Assembly: GCF_014648055.1 (NCBI RefSeq)
Contig: NZ_BMQJ01000008.1
Coordinates: 235,746-299,745, forward strand
Source: Streptosporangium pseudovulgare
GTDB lineage: Bacteria > Actinomycetota > Actinomycetes > Streptosporangiales > Streptosporangiaceae
DNA length: 64,000 bases
Direction: 5' to 3'
The position numbers and the translations under genes are program-made. Under the pieces are notes generated by a model. That model had not been told where the DNA came from, ran no database searches, and saw only the letters and a list, made by a program, of their open reading frames with translations. Shown piece by piece: positions 28,061 through 36,178 of the stretch; position 1 is the first letter of the stretch; each line of letters opens with the position of its first letter.

Positions 28061-28316
28061 TATGGACAGCGGGCGAGACGGCGTTCCGGCGGGCGGGTAC
28101 TGTGACAGGAAATGCGCCAGGTTCTCGTAATCCTTACCTGCCGCGGCGGGGCCTGACGGGCAGGCCGGCACCTCGCCGCGGTGCGATGGCGTTCGCCGGC
28201 TTCACCTTCGCGTCGCGGATCCGCGACCCGGATCCGTGGCACCAGGCCCGGTCGGACTCGTGACCGGAGTTCCCTGCCATATTTCCCGCTCGCCCGTGAA
28301 CGAGACGAGGCTTGTC

Positions 28317-28427
28317 ATGTACGACATGTATCCCTGGAACCGCCCGGAAGAGAACAAGGACGAGGCCGCCGACGCGCTGCAGACCGCGCTGGACCGGCGT
28401 GACAACGGCGGAGTCCCCATCCGCTGA
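28317..28427 (+). CDS. 36-residue acidic small protein, function unknown
   Basis: The product starts MYDMYPWNRPEENKDEA, has a central amphipathic segment (DALQTALDRRD) and ends GGVPIR. GAGG sits nine bases before the ATG, a good ribosome site, and codon choice is typical of the genome. There is no membrane segment or signal. It is preceded by a long leader and followed by a bidirectional hairpin, so it is an independent transcript. Its aromatic N-terminus followed by a short helix is reminiscent of small conserved actinobacterial ORFs, but I cannot name a family. Confidence 0.6.
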   Translation: MYDMYPWNRPEENKDEAADALQTALDRRDNGGVPIR

Positions 28428-28445
28428 CCCGGATCGGCGGAGGAG

Positions 28446-28472
28446 CCGCCGGCCGGGGATCGGGGCCGGCGG
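28446..28472. terminator. bidirectional hairpin between small ORF and NlpC/P60 gene
   Basis: 9-bp perfect stem CCGCCGGCC/GGCCGGCGG and a 9-base loop, between two convergent stops (28427 and 28485). Confidence 0.65.
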
Positions 28473-28484
28473 TCTCCCACCGCG

Positions 28485-29207
28485 TCAGGCGCTCTTCGCG
28501 CCGTCCTTCTTCGTGTCCTTCGCGGCGTCCTTGCCGGTCGACATGGTGCCGTTCTCGATCGCGAGCTTGACGCCCTCGCGGTCGGGGCGGACGGCCCCGG
28601 CGAAGACGCTGCGCCGCCAGGAGCTGAGCTTCTCCTCGCGGACGACGTCGCCGGTGCGCGGGGCGTGGACCATGTAGCCGGGCCGGCTGATCATGCCGAC
28701 GTGGCCGAGGCCGCTGAAGAAGACGAGGTCGCCGGGCTTGAGGTTGTTCCAGGAGATCTTCTTGTCGAAGGCCGCGTACTGGTCGTAGGTGACCCGGGGG
28801 ATCTTGATGCCGGCGGCGCCGTAGGCGCGCTGCATCAGGCCGGAGCAGTCGAAGCCGCCGTGGCCGGTGCCGCCCCAGACGTAGGGGGTGCCGCGCTTGG
28901 ACATCGCCCACTCCACGGCCTTCTTCCAGGCGGGTTCGGGCGTCTTGGCAGGGGCGGCCTGCGCCGGCTTGGTCGTGGACTCGGACTTGGCCGTGGACCC
29001 GGGTTCGGCGGTGGCCGAGGGAGCGGGGGCCGGCGTGGGGACGGCGGCCGGGAGCGCCGCGGCGAGTGTGGAGGAGGGGGCGACCACCGGGGAGGGGGTC
29101 GGTGTGGCGGCCATGGCGGCGGCGGGGACCGCGAGTGCGGCGGTGCCGACGGCGACGATGGACAGGGCACGGGGGAAAAGCTTGCCGGACAGGACGATTC
29201 CTTCCAT
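28485..29207 (-). CDS. secreted NlpC/P60 peptidoglycan endopeptidase
   Basis: 240 residues. The signal peptide (FPRALSIVAVGTAALAVPAAAMA) is followed by a Pro/Ala/Thr-rich linker to about residue 92 and an NlpC/P60 domain with catalytic Cys121 in FDCSGLMQRAYG, His169 in GLGHVGM and a third polar residue at His181 in MVHAP. It cleaves D-glutamyl-diaminopimelate stem bonds outside the cell. Transcription begins behind a c-di-AMP riboswitch, the classical control of actinomycete wall hydrolases. The ATG at 29207 is given; a CTG at 29192 lies seven bases after GGAAGG and would yield a cleaner signal peptide, so it may be the true start. Confidence 0.9.
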   Translation of the reverse strand: MEGIVLSGKLFPRALSIVAVGTAALAVPAAAMAATPTPSPVVAPSSTLAAALPAAVPTPAPAPSATAEPGSTAKSESTTKPAQAAPAKTPEPAWKKAVEWAMSKRGTPYVWGGTGHGGFDCSGLMQRAYGAAGIKIPRVTYDQYAAFDKKISWNNLKPGDLVFFSGLGHVGMISRPGYMVHAPRTGDVVREEKLSSWRRSVFAGAVRPDREGVKLAIENGTMSTGKDAAKDTKKDGAKSA

Positions 29208-29433
29208 AAGGCCTGCCGGGTTAGCTGTCGGACTCGGGCGTGGAGGCCGCCCTACGGCGCGAGAACGCGCTGATTCGCCCCAAGGAAGACCCCGTATGCG
29301 GGCAGCGGGAAGCACGCTCACTGGAAGCGGAGCCGTGTCTCCCGGCGCCCCGGGTGTTTTCCGGAAGGTGGGTCCCCGGCTCCCCGGGGCCGGACATGGG
29401 GGTGGCCCACGGGGATTAGGCGTCGATACGAAC
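29208..29433 (-). ncRNA. c-di-AMP riboswitch (ydaO-yuaA) in the NlpC/P60 leader
   Basis: Read on the minus strand, the 3' part contains CCGAGTCCGACAGCTAACC followed by CGGCAGGC, matching the conserved 3' end of the ydaO-yuaA aptamer. Upstream segments TTGGGGCGAATC and GGGGACCCACC also fit it. The riboswitch lowers expression of wall hydrolases when c-di-AMP is high (established for the family). The 5' boundary is set from the promoter at 29440-29468 and is approximate. The aptamer end runs up to the first codons of the gene. Confidence 0.8.
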
Positions 29434-29439
29434 GGGAGG

Positions 29440-29468
29440 ACCATAACGAAAGTTCATGAATCGGTCAA
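29440..29468 (-). promoter_or_regulatory. sigma-A-type promoter of the riboswitch/NlpC transcript
   Basis: On the minus strand TTGACC (29463-29468) and TATGGT (29440-29445) are separated by exactly 17 bases. The transcript would start near 29433, giving a leader of about 225 bases that is filled by the riboswitch. Confidence 0.7.
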
Positions 29469-29574
29469 TACCACGCAAAGTCGGACAAATCGATCAAGTG
29501 GCGCATGACACGCCGTTGCGTCCGTACCGTGAGATGGGTGTTCGGCAGCCGAGACGAACCGGTAGGGTGCGTGC

Positions 29575-30621
29575 ATGGATTCGCGCAACATTCGCCTGGC
29601 AGTCATCCCTGGTGACGGGATCGGAGTGGAAGTCGTCGCCGAGGGGCTGAAGGTCCTCCAAGCGGTCGGCGCCAAGGCCGAGACCACCACCTACGACCTC
29701 GGCGCCAAGCGTTACCACGCGACCGGCGAGGTCCTCACCGACGTGGTCCTGGACGAGCTGCGCGGATACGACGCGATCCTGCTCGGCGCGGTCGGCGACC
29801 CCAGCGTGCCCCCGGGCATCCTGGAGCGCGACCTGCTGCTCAAGCTCCGCTTCCGGCTCGACCACTACGTCAACCTCCGCCCGGTCAAGCTCTTCCCCGG
29901 CGTGGAGACCCCGCTCGGCGGCGCCCGGCCCGAGGACATCGACATGATCGTCGTCCGCGAGGGCACCGAGGGCCTGTACGCCGGGGCCGGGGGCGTGATG
30001 CGCCGGGACACCCCGCAGGAGATCGCCACGCAGGAGTCGCTGAACACCGCGTTCGGCGTCGAGCGCGTCGTCCGCTACGCCTTCGACAAGGCGCGCAACC
30101 GCCCTCGCCGGAAGCTCACGCTGGTCCACAAGACCAACGTGCTCACCTACGCCGGAGACCTCTGGTCCCGCACGTTCGACCGGGTCGGTCAGGAGTACCC
30201 CGAGGTCCAGACCGACTACTGCCACGTCGACGCGGCCTCGATGTTCTTCGTCACGCAGCCGGAGCGGTTCGACGTGATCGTCACCGACAACCTCTTCGGC
30301 GACATCCTCACCGACATCGGCGCCGCCGTCGCCGGCGGCATCGGCCTGGCGGCCAGCGGCAACGTCAACCCCGACCGCACCGCGCCGAGCATGTTCGAGC
30401 CGGTCCACGGCAGCGCGCCCGACATCGCGGGCCAGGGCAAGGCCGACCCGACCGCCACGATCCTGTCGGTCGCCATGCTCCTCGACCACCTCGGCCTGGC
30501 CGAGGAGGCCGCCCGGGTCGAGCAGGCCGTGGCCGACGACCTCCTGGAGCGGCAGACCGGCTGGACGGCCCGGACCACCCACGAGATCGGCGACGACATC
30601 GCCGCCCGAGTAGCCGGCTGA
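29575..30621 (+). CDS. leuB: 3-isopropylmalate dehydrogenase
   Basis: 348 residues. It oxidatively decarboxylates 3-isopropylmalate to 2-ketoisocaproate with NAD+; with cimA it also serves 3-methylmalate in isoleucine synthesis. Motifs: [14 protein letters not shown], substrate loop [24 protein letters not shown], catalytic Lys in LVHKTNVL, Mg-binding [12 protein letters not shown] and the NAD-specific [21 protein letters not shown] 29575 matches the family N-terminus. It is monocistronic, ended by a classic terminator. A GTGAGATG half-site near 29529 resembles the NdgR-like motif. Confidence 0.96.
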   Translation: MDSRNIRLAVIPGDGIGVEVVAEGLKVLQAVGAKAETTTYDLGAKRYHATGEVLTDVVLDELRGYDAILLGAVGDPSVPPGILERDLLLKLRFRLDHYVNLRPVKLFPGVETPLGGARPEDIDMIVVREGTEGLYAGAGGVMRRDTPQEIATQESLNTAFGVERVVRYAFDKARNRPRRKLTLVHKTNVLTYAGDLWSRTFDRVGQEYPEVQTDYCHVDAASMFFVTQPERFDVIVTDNLFGDILTDIGAAVAGGIGLAASGNVNPDRTAPSMFEPVHGSAPDIAGQGKADPTATILSVAMLLDHLGLAEEAARVEQAVADDLLERQTGWTARTTHEIGDDIAARVAG

Positions 30622-30646
30622 GAGGCCGCCTACCCGATTCACCCAC

Positions 30647-30684
30647 GCGCCCGGCGGCTCTACGAGCCGCCGGGCGCTGCTTTT
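30647..30684 (+). terminator. leuB terminator
   Basis: 14-bp perfect stem (30647-30660 with 30664-30677), 3-base loop, then TGCTTTTTG. Confidence 0.9.
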
Positions 30685-30800
30685 TGCCCGCGGTGGCACG
30701 CCCACTGCCGACTTTGTCCTACATGCAGTAGTTTCCCGGTATCCGGTCCATCGCAGAATGGACTGAGGTGCAGTTCGACTCGAAGAGAAGGATCCCCGCC

Positions 30801-31895
30801 ATGACCACCGCTCAGAAGCTCAGCTTCGACGTGCAGCTATCCGACCACGCTCGCACCGCGGCCGAGCGCGAGCAGGTACTGGCGAACCCCGGATTCGGCC
30901 AGGTCTTCACCGACCACATGGTCCGGATCGACTACACCGAGGGCCGGGGCTGGCACGACGCGCGGCTCATGCCGTACGGCCCGCTGACCCTCGACCCGGC
31001 GACCGCGGTCTTCCACTACGCCCAGGAGTTCTTCGAGGGGCTGAAGGCGTACCGCCAGGAGGGCGGGTCGATCGTGTCGTTCCGGCCGCAGGCCAACGCC
31101 GCCCGGTTCAACCTCTCGGCGGGCCGGATGGCCATGCCCGAGTTGCCGGAGGAGACGTTCGTCGAGTCGCTGGAACTGCTCGTCCAGACCGACCGCGACT
31201 GGGTGCCCACCACCCCCGGCCACAGCCTCTACCTGCGCCCCTTCATGATCGCCACGCAGCCGGCGCTCGGGGTGAACCACCCGTCCTCGACCTACTCCTA
31301 CATGGTGATCGCCTCCCCGGCGGCCTCCTACTTCGGCGGAAGCCGGGCCGTCTCGGTCTGGCTGTCCACCGAGTACACCCGCGCCGCCCCCGGCGGCACC
31401 GGGTTCGCCAAGTGCGGCGGCAACTACGCCGCCGCCTTCGTGGCCCAGCGCCAGGCCGTCGCGCAGGGCTGTGACCAGGTGGTCTGGCTCGACGCGAACG
31501 AGCACCGCTACGTCGAGGAGATGGGCGGGATGAACCTGTTCTTCGTCTACGGTGACCGCCTCCTCACCCCCGCCCTCACCGGCACCCTCCTGCCCGGCAT
31601 CACCCGCGACTCGATCCTCACCATGGCCTCCGACCTCGGCCTGACCGCCGAGGAGGGGCGCCTGTCCATCGAGGAGTGGCAGGCCGGCGCGGAGTCCGGC
31701 GAGCTCACCGAGGTCTTCGCCTGCGGCACCGCCGCGGTCGTGACCCCGGTCGGCGCGGTCAAGGGCACCGACCGCGCCTGGACGATCGGTGACGGCACCC
31801 AGGGCCCGGTCACCACCCGCATCCGCGAGGAACTGGTCGGCATCCAATACGGCACCCGCCCCGACCCCTACCACTGGGTCCACAAGATCTGCTGA
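30801..31895 (+). CDS. ilvE: branched-chain amino acid aminotransferase
   Basis: 364 residues, fold-type IV PLP enzyme. It interconverts Val/Leu/Ile and their 2-keto acids with glutamate. [15 protein letters not shown], the PLP lysine in [25 protein letters not shown] and the GTAAVVTPV phosphate loop are diagnostic of the BCAT group. The ATG at 30801 has AAGGAT eight bases upstream; an ATG-like start 33 bases further up has no ribosome site. A small hairpin (GTCCAT/ATGGAC at 30746-30763) lies in the leader. Confidence 0.95.
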   Translation: MTTAQKLSFDVQLSDHARTAAEREQVLANPGFGQVFTDHMVRIDYTEGRGWHDARLMPYGPLTLDPATAVFHYAQEFFEGLKAYRQEGGSIVSFRPQANAARFNLSAGRMAMPELPEETFVESLELLVQTDRDWVPTTPGHSLYLRPFMIATQPALGVNHPSSTYSYMVIASPAASYFGGSRAVSVWLSTEYTRAAPGGTGFAKCGGNYAAAFVAQRQAVAQGCDQVVWLDANEHRYVEEMGGMNLFFVYGDRLLTPALTGTLLPGITRDSILTMASDLGLTAEEGRLSIEEWQAGAESGELTEVFACGTAAVVTPVGAVKGTDRAWTIGDGTQGPVTTRIREELVGIQYGTRPDPYHWVHKIC

Positions 31896-32110
31896 GAAAG
31901 CGTCCCGGGGTGGGCGGCGCGGCGATTCCCGCGCCGTCCGCTTCGTGTCATTAACCCCCGAGTCGACGCGCCGCGTGAGTCGCAAGGTGGAAAGCCGCGA
32001 AGCCGACCGGGACCGCCGAGTCTCTCCGGCGTGAAAGCAGGGACTCGGAGACTTCCGGATACGGTTTTGAGAGCCCGGCCGCCTACCCGCCCGAGTCTCT
32101 CGTGCCAGGT

Positions 32111-32698
32111 CTACCTCCTGACCAGTTTGCCGGTGTCGATGGTCAGATTCCAGGGCGCGGGCAGGTCGAGAGGCTTGCCGAGGGCATCGGTCACCTCGTC
32201 GGCATAGCCCTGTGGACTCGGCCGGCTGAGCAGCCTGAAACGGTTCGCGAAAGCGTCTATCACCAGATAGAGCGGAACCCCGGCCAAAGCGCAGTTCCGG
32301 GGCTTGGTGACGTGATCGTCGTGACTGCTGCTCGGAGAGACGACCTCGGCGACCAGGAACGTGTCGTCGGCATGCACGTGACAGGGATCCCACAGGCGGG
32401 GCTCGGGAGGGACGACGATGACATCCGGCGCGTAGCGATCCGCCCGTGTTCGCAGGAAGATCTGAGCCCTGGGATAGACCTGCCATCCCTTCCCCATCAC
32501 GAAGGGCATGAGCTCGGCCGTCAGCCGATAGACGGCCTCGGCGTGGGCGATGGTCGACATCTCCCGCACCACGATCCGACCGTTGACGGTCTCGATGCGG
32601 TGCTTCTCGAACCGCTCGACGAGCTGCAGATAGAGCTGCTCGAGATCTCCCTCGTGGGTCATCCGGTGGCTGAGCGGTCCGTCTGTGAACGATGTCAT
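32111..32698 (-). CDS. Uma2 family (DUF820) PD-(D/E)xK nuclease-like protein
   Basis: 195 residues. YAPDVIVVP (Asp), FLVAEVVSPSSS (Glu) and a Lys shortly after (VTKPRNCALAGVPLYLVID) form the PD-(D/E)xK arrangement of Uma2 proteins. These are abundant in actinobacteria and cyanobacteria, often in many copies, and their role is not established. ATG 32698 is preferred. Codon usage is less G+C-biased than in flanking core genes, and it opens an accessory block that extends to 36774. Confidence 0.8.
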   Translation of the reverse strand: MTSFTDGPLSHRMTHEGDLEQLYLQLVERFEKHRIETVNGRIVVREMSTIAHAEAVYRLTAELMPFVMGKGWQVYPRAQIFLRTRADRYAPDVIVVPPEPRLWDPCHVHADDTFLVAEVVSPSSSHDDHVTKPRNCALAGVPLYLVIDAFANRFRLLSRPSPQGYADEVTDALGKPLDLPAPWNLTIDTGKLVRR

Positions 32699-32810
32699 GG
32701 TTCCGCCGTTCCCTCCGAGCGGGCGCAACGTATCCGGGGCAGCACTGAAAGTAGCGGTTGAGCCGCGCCCCCGCCCGGGATTCGGAGGGATTCTCGTCAG
32801 TGTTTTCGAA

Positions 32811-33473
32811 TCAGTTCTTCCTGATCACGGTGAGGCCGTCGGCGATGGGCAGCATGACCGAGGTGACCCGGTCGTCCGCCGTGACCAGGTCGTTGAACTC
32901 GCGCATCGCCCGGGTCTCCGCGTCGTCGGCGGTGGGGTCGGCGACCCGCCCGCCCCACAGGGTGTTGTCGGCCAGGATCAGCCCGCCGGGGACGAGCCGC
33001 TCCATCAGCAGCCGGTAGTAGACCGGATAGCCCGCCTTGTCGGCGTCGATGAACGCGAGGTCCACGCCCTGCCACGGCGGCAGCTCCGCGAGCCGTTCGG
33101 CGGCCGGGCCGAGTCGCAGCTCCACCCGGTCGGCGACACCCGCCTTGTCCCAGTAGCGCCGGGCGACGTCCGTCCACTCCTCGCTGGCGTCGAAGCAGGT
33201 CAGCCTGCCGCCGGGGGCGAGCCCGCAGGCGATGCAGATGGAGGAGTAGCCGGTGAAGGTGCCCACCTCCACCACGTTCGCGGCGCGGCTGACCTGAGTG
33301 ATCATCGTCAGGAAGCGCCCCTGGTCCGGGGAGACGAGCATGTTCGCGCCCTCGCCGGTCAGCTCGCGGGTCTCCATGGCCAGCGCGTCCAGGACGTCGT
33401 CGGGGAGCGTGGTGTGCGCCAGCAGGTACTGCCCGATCGCCGGGTCGATGTAAGTCGCCTTCATGGGGGCCAT
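32811..33473 (-). CDS. class I SAM-dependent O-methyltransferase (family 3)
   Basis: 220 residues. SAM motif I is VVEVGTFTGYSSICIACGL, motif II region LTCFDASEEW and the metal/substrate motif VDLAFIDADKAGYPVYY, typical of the cation-dependent catechol/caffeoyl-CoA O-methyltransferase family. The acceptor is unknown. ATG 33473 has AGAGG five bases upstream; ATG 33464 (MKATYIDPA) is equally possible. It is divergent from the HEPN-methylase operon. Confidence 0.85.
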   Translation of the reverse strand: MAPMKATYIDPAIGQYLLAHTTLPDDVLDALAMETRELTGEGANMLVSPDQGRFLTMITQVSRAANVVEVGTFTGYSSICIACGLAPGGRLTCFDASEEWTDVARRYWDKAGVADRVELRLGPAAERLAELPPWQGVDLAFIDADKAGYPVYYRLLMERLVPGGLILADNTLWGGRVADPTADDAETRAMREFNDLVTADDRVTSVMLPIADGLTVIRKN

Positions 33474-33576
33474 TCTTGCCTCTGTGATTGGCGTCATCCC
33501 TCTGATCTGCGCCGACATCGCAAAAACCTTGTCCAGGTCATCTGTGGGTCGTGCTCGTCACGGTAGTTCACAAATC

Positions 33577-33622
33577 GCGTATCACAATACGCTTGCCACG
33601 TTGGGATGCGTGGGCCTACAGT
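33577..33622 (+). promoter_or_regulatory. palindrome plus promoter of the HEPN-methylase operon
   Basis: GCGTATCACAATACGC (33577-33592, 6-bp arms) abuts TTGCCA (33593-33598), followed after 18 bases by TACAGT (33617-33622). This is a reasonable -35/-10 pair with an operator or activator site directly upstream. The transcript would have about 175 bases of leader with a GCCCCGGG/CCCGGGGC stem at 33705-33742 and a small stem at 33743-33759. Confidence 0.55.
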
Positions 33623-33803
33623 GCCTTCAGGACGAGGGCGGCAACCTTCGGACAACGGTTCATTGAAGGGTGCCAACCGGAGAGAGGCTCGGTGAAAAAG
33701 CCGTGCCCCGGGCGGCATGCGACGCAGAGGCGGACCCGGGGCTTACACGAAGAGTGTAGGCCGGGCGACCACCCCCCGACAACCATGCTTCTGGAGTGCC
33801 GTG

Positions 33804-34448
33804 ATGAGCTCCCACTTGCCCGAATGGTTCTGCCGGATGTTCTCATCGCCGCGGTTCGCGCCGTACCGGAGTGCAGTGGGCGGGGACGACATGCGTGCAT
33901 GGGCTTTGTACCGGTGGAACATGGAAGCGTCGGAGGCGTTCTACTCCTCCCTGCACTGCCTTGAGGTGAGCCTGCGTAACGCCGAGCACGCCCGGTTGGT
34001 CTCCAGGTTCGGCAGGCCCGACTGGTGGGTCGCGGCACCGTTGCGCGATCACGAACTGATGAAGATCGCTAAAGCTGAGCGCACCCTCCGCGACAAAGGG
34101 GTGGCCGATCCCACCGCCGACGCACTGGTCGCCGAGCTGTCCTTCGGGTTCTGGGTGTCGCTTCTGAGTCGCTTCCACGATCGGCGTCTCTGGGTTCCGG
34201 TGCTGCATGCGGCTTTCCCGTACTATTCGGGTCCTCGTGAGACGCTTCGGGACAACCTGCAGTCCATGGTTCTGCTGCGTAATCGGGTCATGCACCACGA
34301 GCCGATTCACCACCGCCATCTGGAGGCCGACCACACCAAGATCTACCGGCTTCTGGGCTATCTGGAGCCGGAGGTCGTGGTCTGGCTGAAGGGATTCGAC
34401 AGGGCACCCGAGGTTCTCAAGAGGCGTCCGAACGGGAGGAGCCGATGA
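33804..34448 (+). CDS. Abi-like HEPN-domain protein (putative RNase effector)
   Basis: 214 residues. Helical throughout, with ALYRWNMEASEAFYSSLHCLEVSLRNAEHARL and the RxxxxH motif R159-NRVM-H164 (LRNRVMHHEPIHH) that forms the RNase site of HEPN toxins. It resembles Abi-type abortive-infection proteins. ATG 33804 has GGAG seven bases upstream. Its stop overlaps the methylase start (ATGA 34445-34448), so the proteins are made together and may form one complex. HEPN proteins often act as toxins or effectors; here the methylase and specificity subunits may restrain or target it. This link is inference. The whole operon has lower G+C bias than its neighbours, suggesting horizontal acquisition. Confidence 0.75.
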   Translation: MSSHLPEWFCRMFSSPRFAPYRSAVGGDDMRAWALYRWNMEASEAFYSSLHCLEVSLRNAEHARLVSRFGRPDWWVAAPLRDHELMKIAKAERTLRDKGVADPTADALVAELSFGFWVSLLSRFHDRRLWVPVLHAAFPYYSGPRETLRDNLQSMVLLRNRVMHHEPIHHRHLEADHTKIYRLLGYLEPEVVVWLKGFDRAPEVLKRRPNGRSR

Positions 34449-36178
34449 CGGAATCCCCCGAAGGGCTCGTAGGACATGTGTCACGATCGGAGATCGCCCG
34501 GCTCGCCGGCGTGGGACGCTCCGCGGTGGCCAACTGGGAGAGGCGCCATCACGACTTCCCGGCTCCAATGATCGTCGACGGGGCCGAGGTCTTCGGCGTG
34601 GCGGCGGTGGTGGCGTGGCTCGATCGCCGGTCGGTCGGGAAGAAGGCGCTAGGGGAGCAGGAACCTCCAGGGACCACTTACGGAATGCGGTTCCGGCGCG
34701 CGCTCGACGCCATGGCCCATACCGATCAGGCCGCCGGTCCGTCCGCACCTGCCGGGAGCCCGTCGTCTCTTCCAGAGGGGAGGCGCGAAGCCGTGGCCCG
34801 CCCGGATCCCGAATCCGCTGTTCCGCGGCCTCCGAAACCGGCCCACCGGGCCTTCGGCGAGCAGGAAGGCGCCGAAGCCAGGCTCTGGACGGCGGTGCGC
34901 AGGTTCCTGTCTTCTGATTTCGCGCACGCCGACCGGAGCCTCGTCCTGGGTCTGGTCTATCTGCGCGCCGTGCACTCGGATGACTGGGAAGGCGTCTGCA
35001 AAGCACCGGAGGCCATTGTCAGGCGACTGGAGACTGTCATTCGAGGTCCTTTCCGGGACTTCCGGCATCGCCTGGACAGGCGACGCGAGCATCTTCTCGC
35101 GGAGGTCGTGCAGGCTGTGGACCAAGCCGTCTCCGTCCACGGAGGCGCACAGATCTTCGATTTTCTCCTTGAAGCGCTCGCCTTCGCGGACGGGCGCCGT
35201 GGTGGGGAGTTCTACACTCCGCGGTCCGTGGTTTCAGTCCTGGTGAACACGGTTGCGCCGCGCCCCGGGGAGCGGATTCACGATCCGTGTTGCCGTTCAG
35301 GGGAACTGCTGGCGAGCGCGGCCGCCCACGCGCGACGAGACGGCGGCCGGCCCCTGCTCGTGGACGGGTTCACATGGACCGCGGATCTCAGCGAGATCGC
35401 CAGGATGAACCTGATGTTGCACGGAGTGGCTGGAAGCGTCAGGCCATCAACGGAGAAGGTGGTGAACGGATGGCTCGACACGTCGAAAAAGTTCGACGTG
35501 ATCGTCACCAATCCGCCCTTCAACATGAGCCTGGACCATGACGCCGTTGACGGGCGAGCCTGGATGTACGATGCGCCGCCATCCAACAACGCGAACTTCG
35601 CGTGGCTGCAGTACGTCGTTCAGTCACTGGCGCCCGGAGGCCGTGCCGCGGTTCTCATGGCATACGCCGCGGTGGCGTCGGAGAACCCAAGAGAGCGGTT
35701 CATCCGTACTCGTCTCGTCGAAGACGGCCGGGTGGAGGCGGTGATCGCTCTGCCACCGCAACTTTTCCCCAACACCGGCATCCCCGTCACCGTCTGGCTG
35801 CTCGGGCGGCCTCGGGAACCGAGAGGGGAGGTCCTGTTCATCGATGCCTCTGGGCTCGGGAGACCGGTCGGCCGTACGCGCCGTATCCTGACCGACGAGG
35901 ATGTCACGTCGATTGCCGAAGCCGTCGGTGAATGGCGTGACGCCGGGCGCGGATACGCGGGAAGAACGGGATTCGCCAGGTCTGTGAAATTGGACGAAGT
36001 GCGGGCGCTGAACCATGTTCTCAATCCCCGGTCCTACGTCTCCTCCCCACCCGAGACCGCGGAGGAACCGGATGGCGGCATGCTGAACGAGTTGCGGCGC
36101 CAGCTGGACGAGCTTCACGCCAGGGCCGCCGACGCGGACGCCGCCGTCACCCGCGAACTGAGGAAACTCGGACTGTGA
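34445..36178 (+). CDS. HTH-fused N6-adenine DNA methylase (HsdM-like)
   Basis: 577 residues. An N-terminal helix-turn-helix (ARLAGVGRSAVANWERRHHDF, about 14-60) precedes a variable linker, the HsdM helical N-domain (about 140-250) and a catalytic domain. GGEFYTPRSVVSVLV is the HsdM substrate-loop signature, motif I is degenerate as HDPCCRSGELL (usual form DPxCGSGG) near residue 280, and motif IV NPPF is intact at about 356-359. A coiled C-terminus ends the protein. It overlaps the HEPN gene upstream and the specificity gene downstream. No HsdR is present. It may methylate the host or act as a sequence sensor for the HEPN effector. Confidence 0.85.
   Translation: MTESPEGLVGHVSRSEIARLAGVGRSAVANWERRHHDFPAPMIVDGAEVFGVAAVVAWLDRRSVGKKALGEQEPPGTTYGMRFRRALDAMAHTDQAAGPSAPAGSPSSLPEGRREAVARPDPESAVPRPPKPAHRAFGEQEGAEARLWTAVRRFLSSDFAHADRSLVLGLVYLRAVHSDDWEGVCKAPEAIVRRLETVIRGPFRDFRHRLDRRREHLLAEVVQAVDQAVSVHGGAQIFDFLLEALAFADGRRGGEFYTPRSVVSVLVNTVAPRPGERIHDPCCRSGELLASAAAHARRDGGRPLLVDGFTWTADLSEIARMNLMLHGVAGSVRPSTEKVVNGWLDTSKKFDVIVTNPPFNMSLDHDAVDGRAWMYDAPPSNNANFAWLQYVVQSLAPGGRAAVLMAYAAVASENPRERFIRTRLVEDGRVEAVIALPPQLFPNTGIPVTVWLLGRPREPRGEVLFIDASGLGRPVGRTRRILTDEDVTSIAEAVGEWRDAGRGYAGRTGFARSVKLDEVRALNHVLNPRSYVSSPPETAEEPDGGMLNELRRQLDELHARAADADAAVTRELRKLGL

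Larger units (their letters stand above)
27787..28316. other. 530-bp intergenic region after serA
   Basis: It contains the serA terminator, a 24-bp direct repeat pair, an inverted repeat at 28042 and, from about 28060 to 28200, a G+C-rich stretch that could fold as leader RNA of the small ORF at 28317. I recognise no RNA family in it. Confidence 0.5.
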
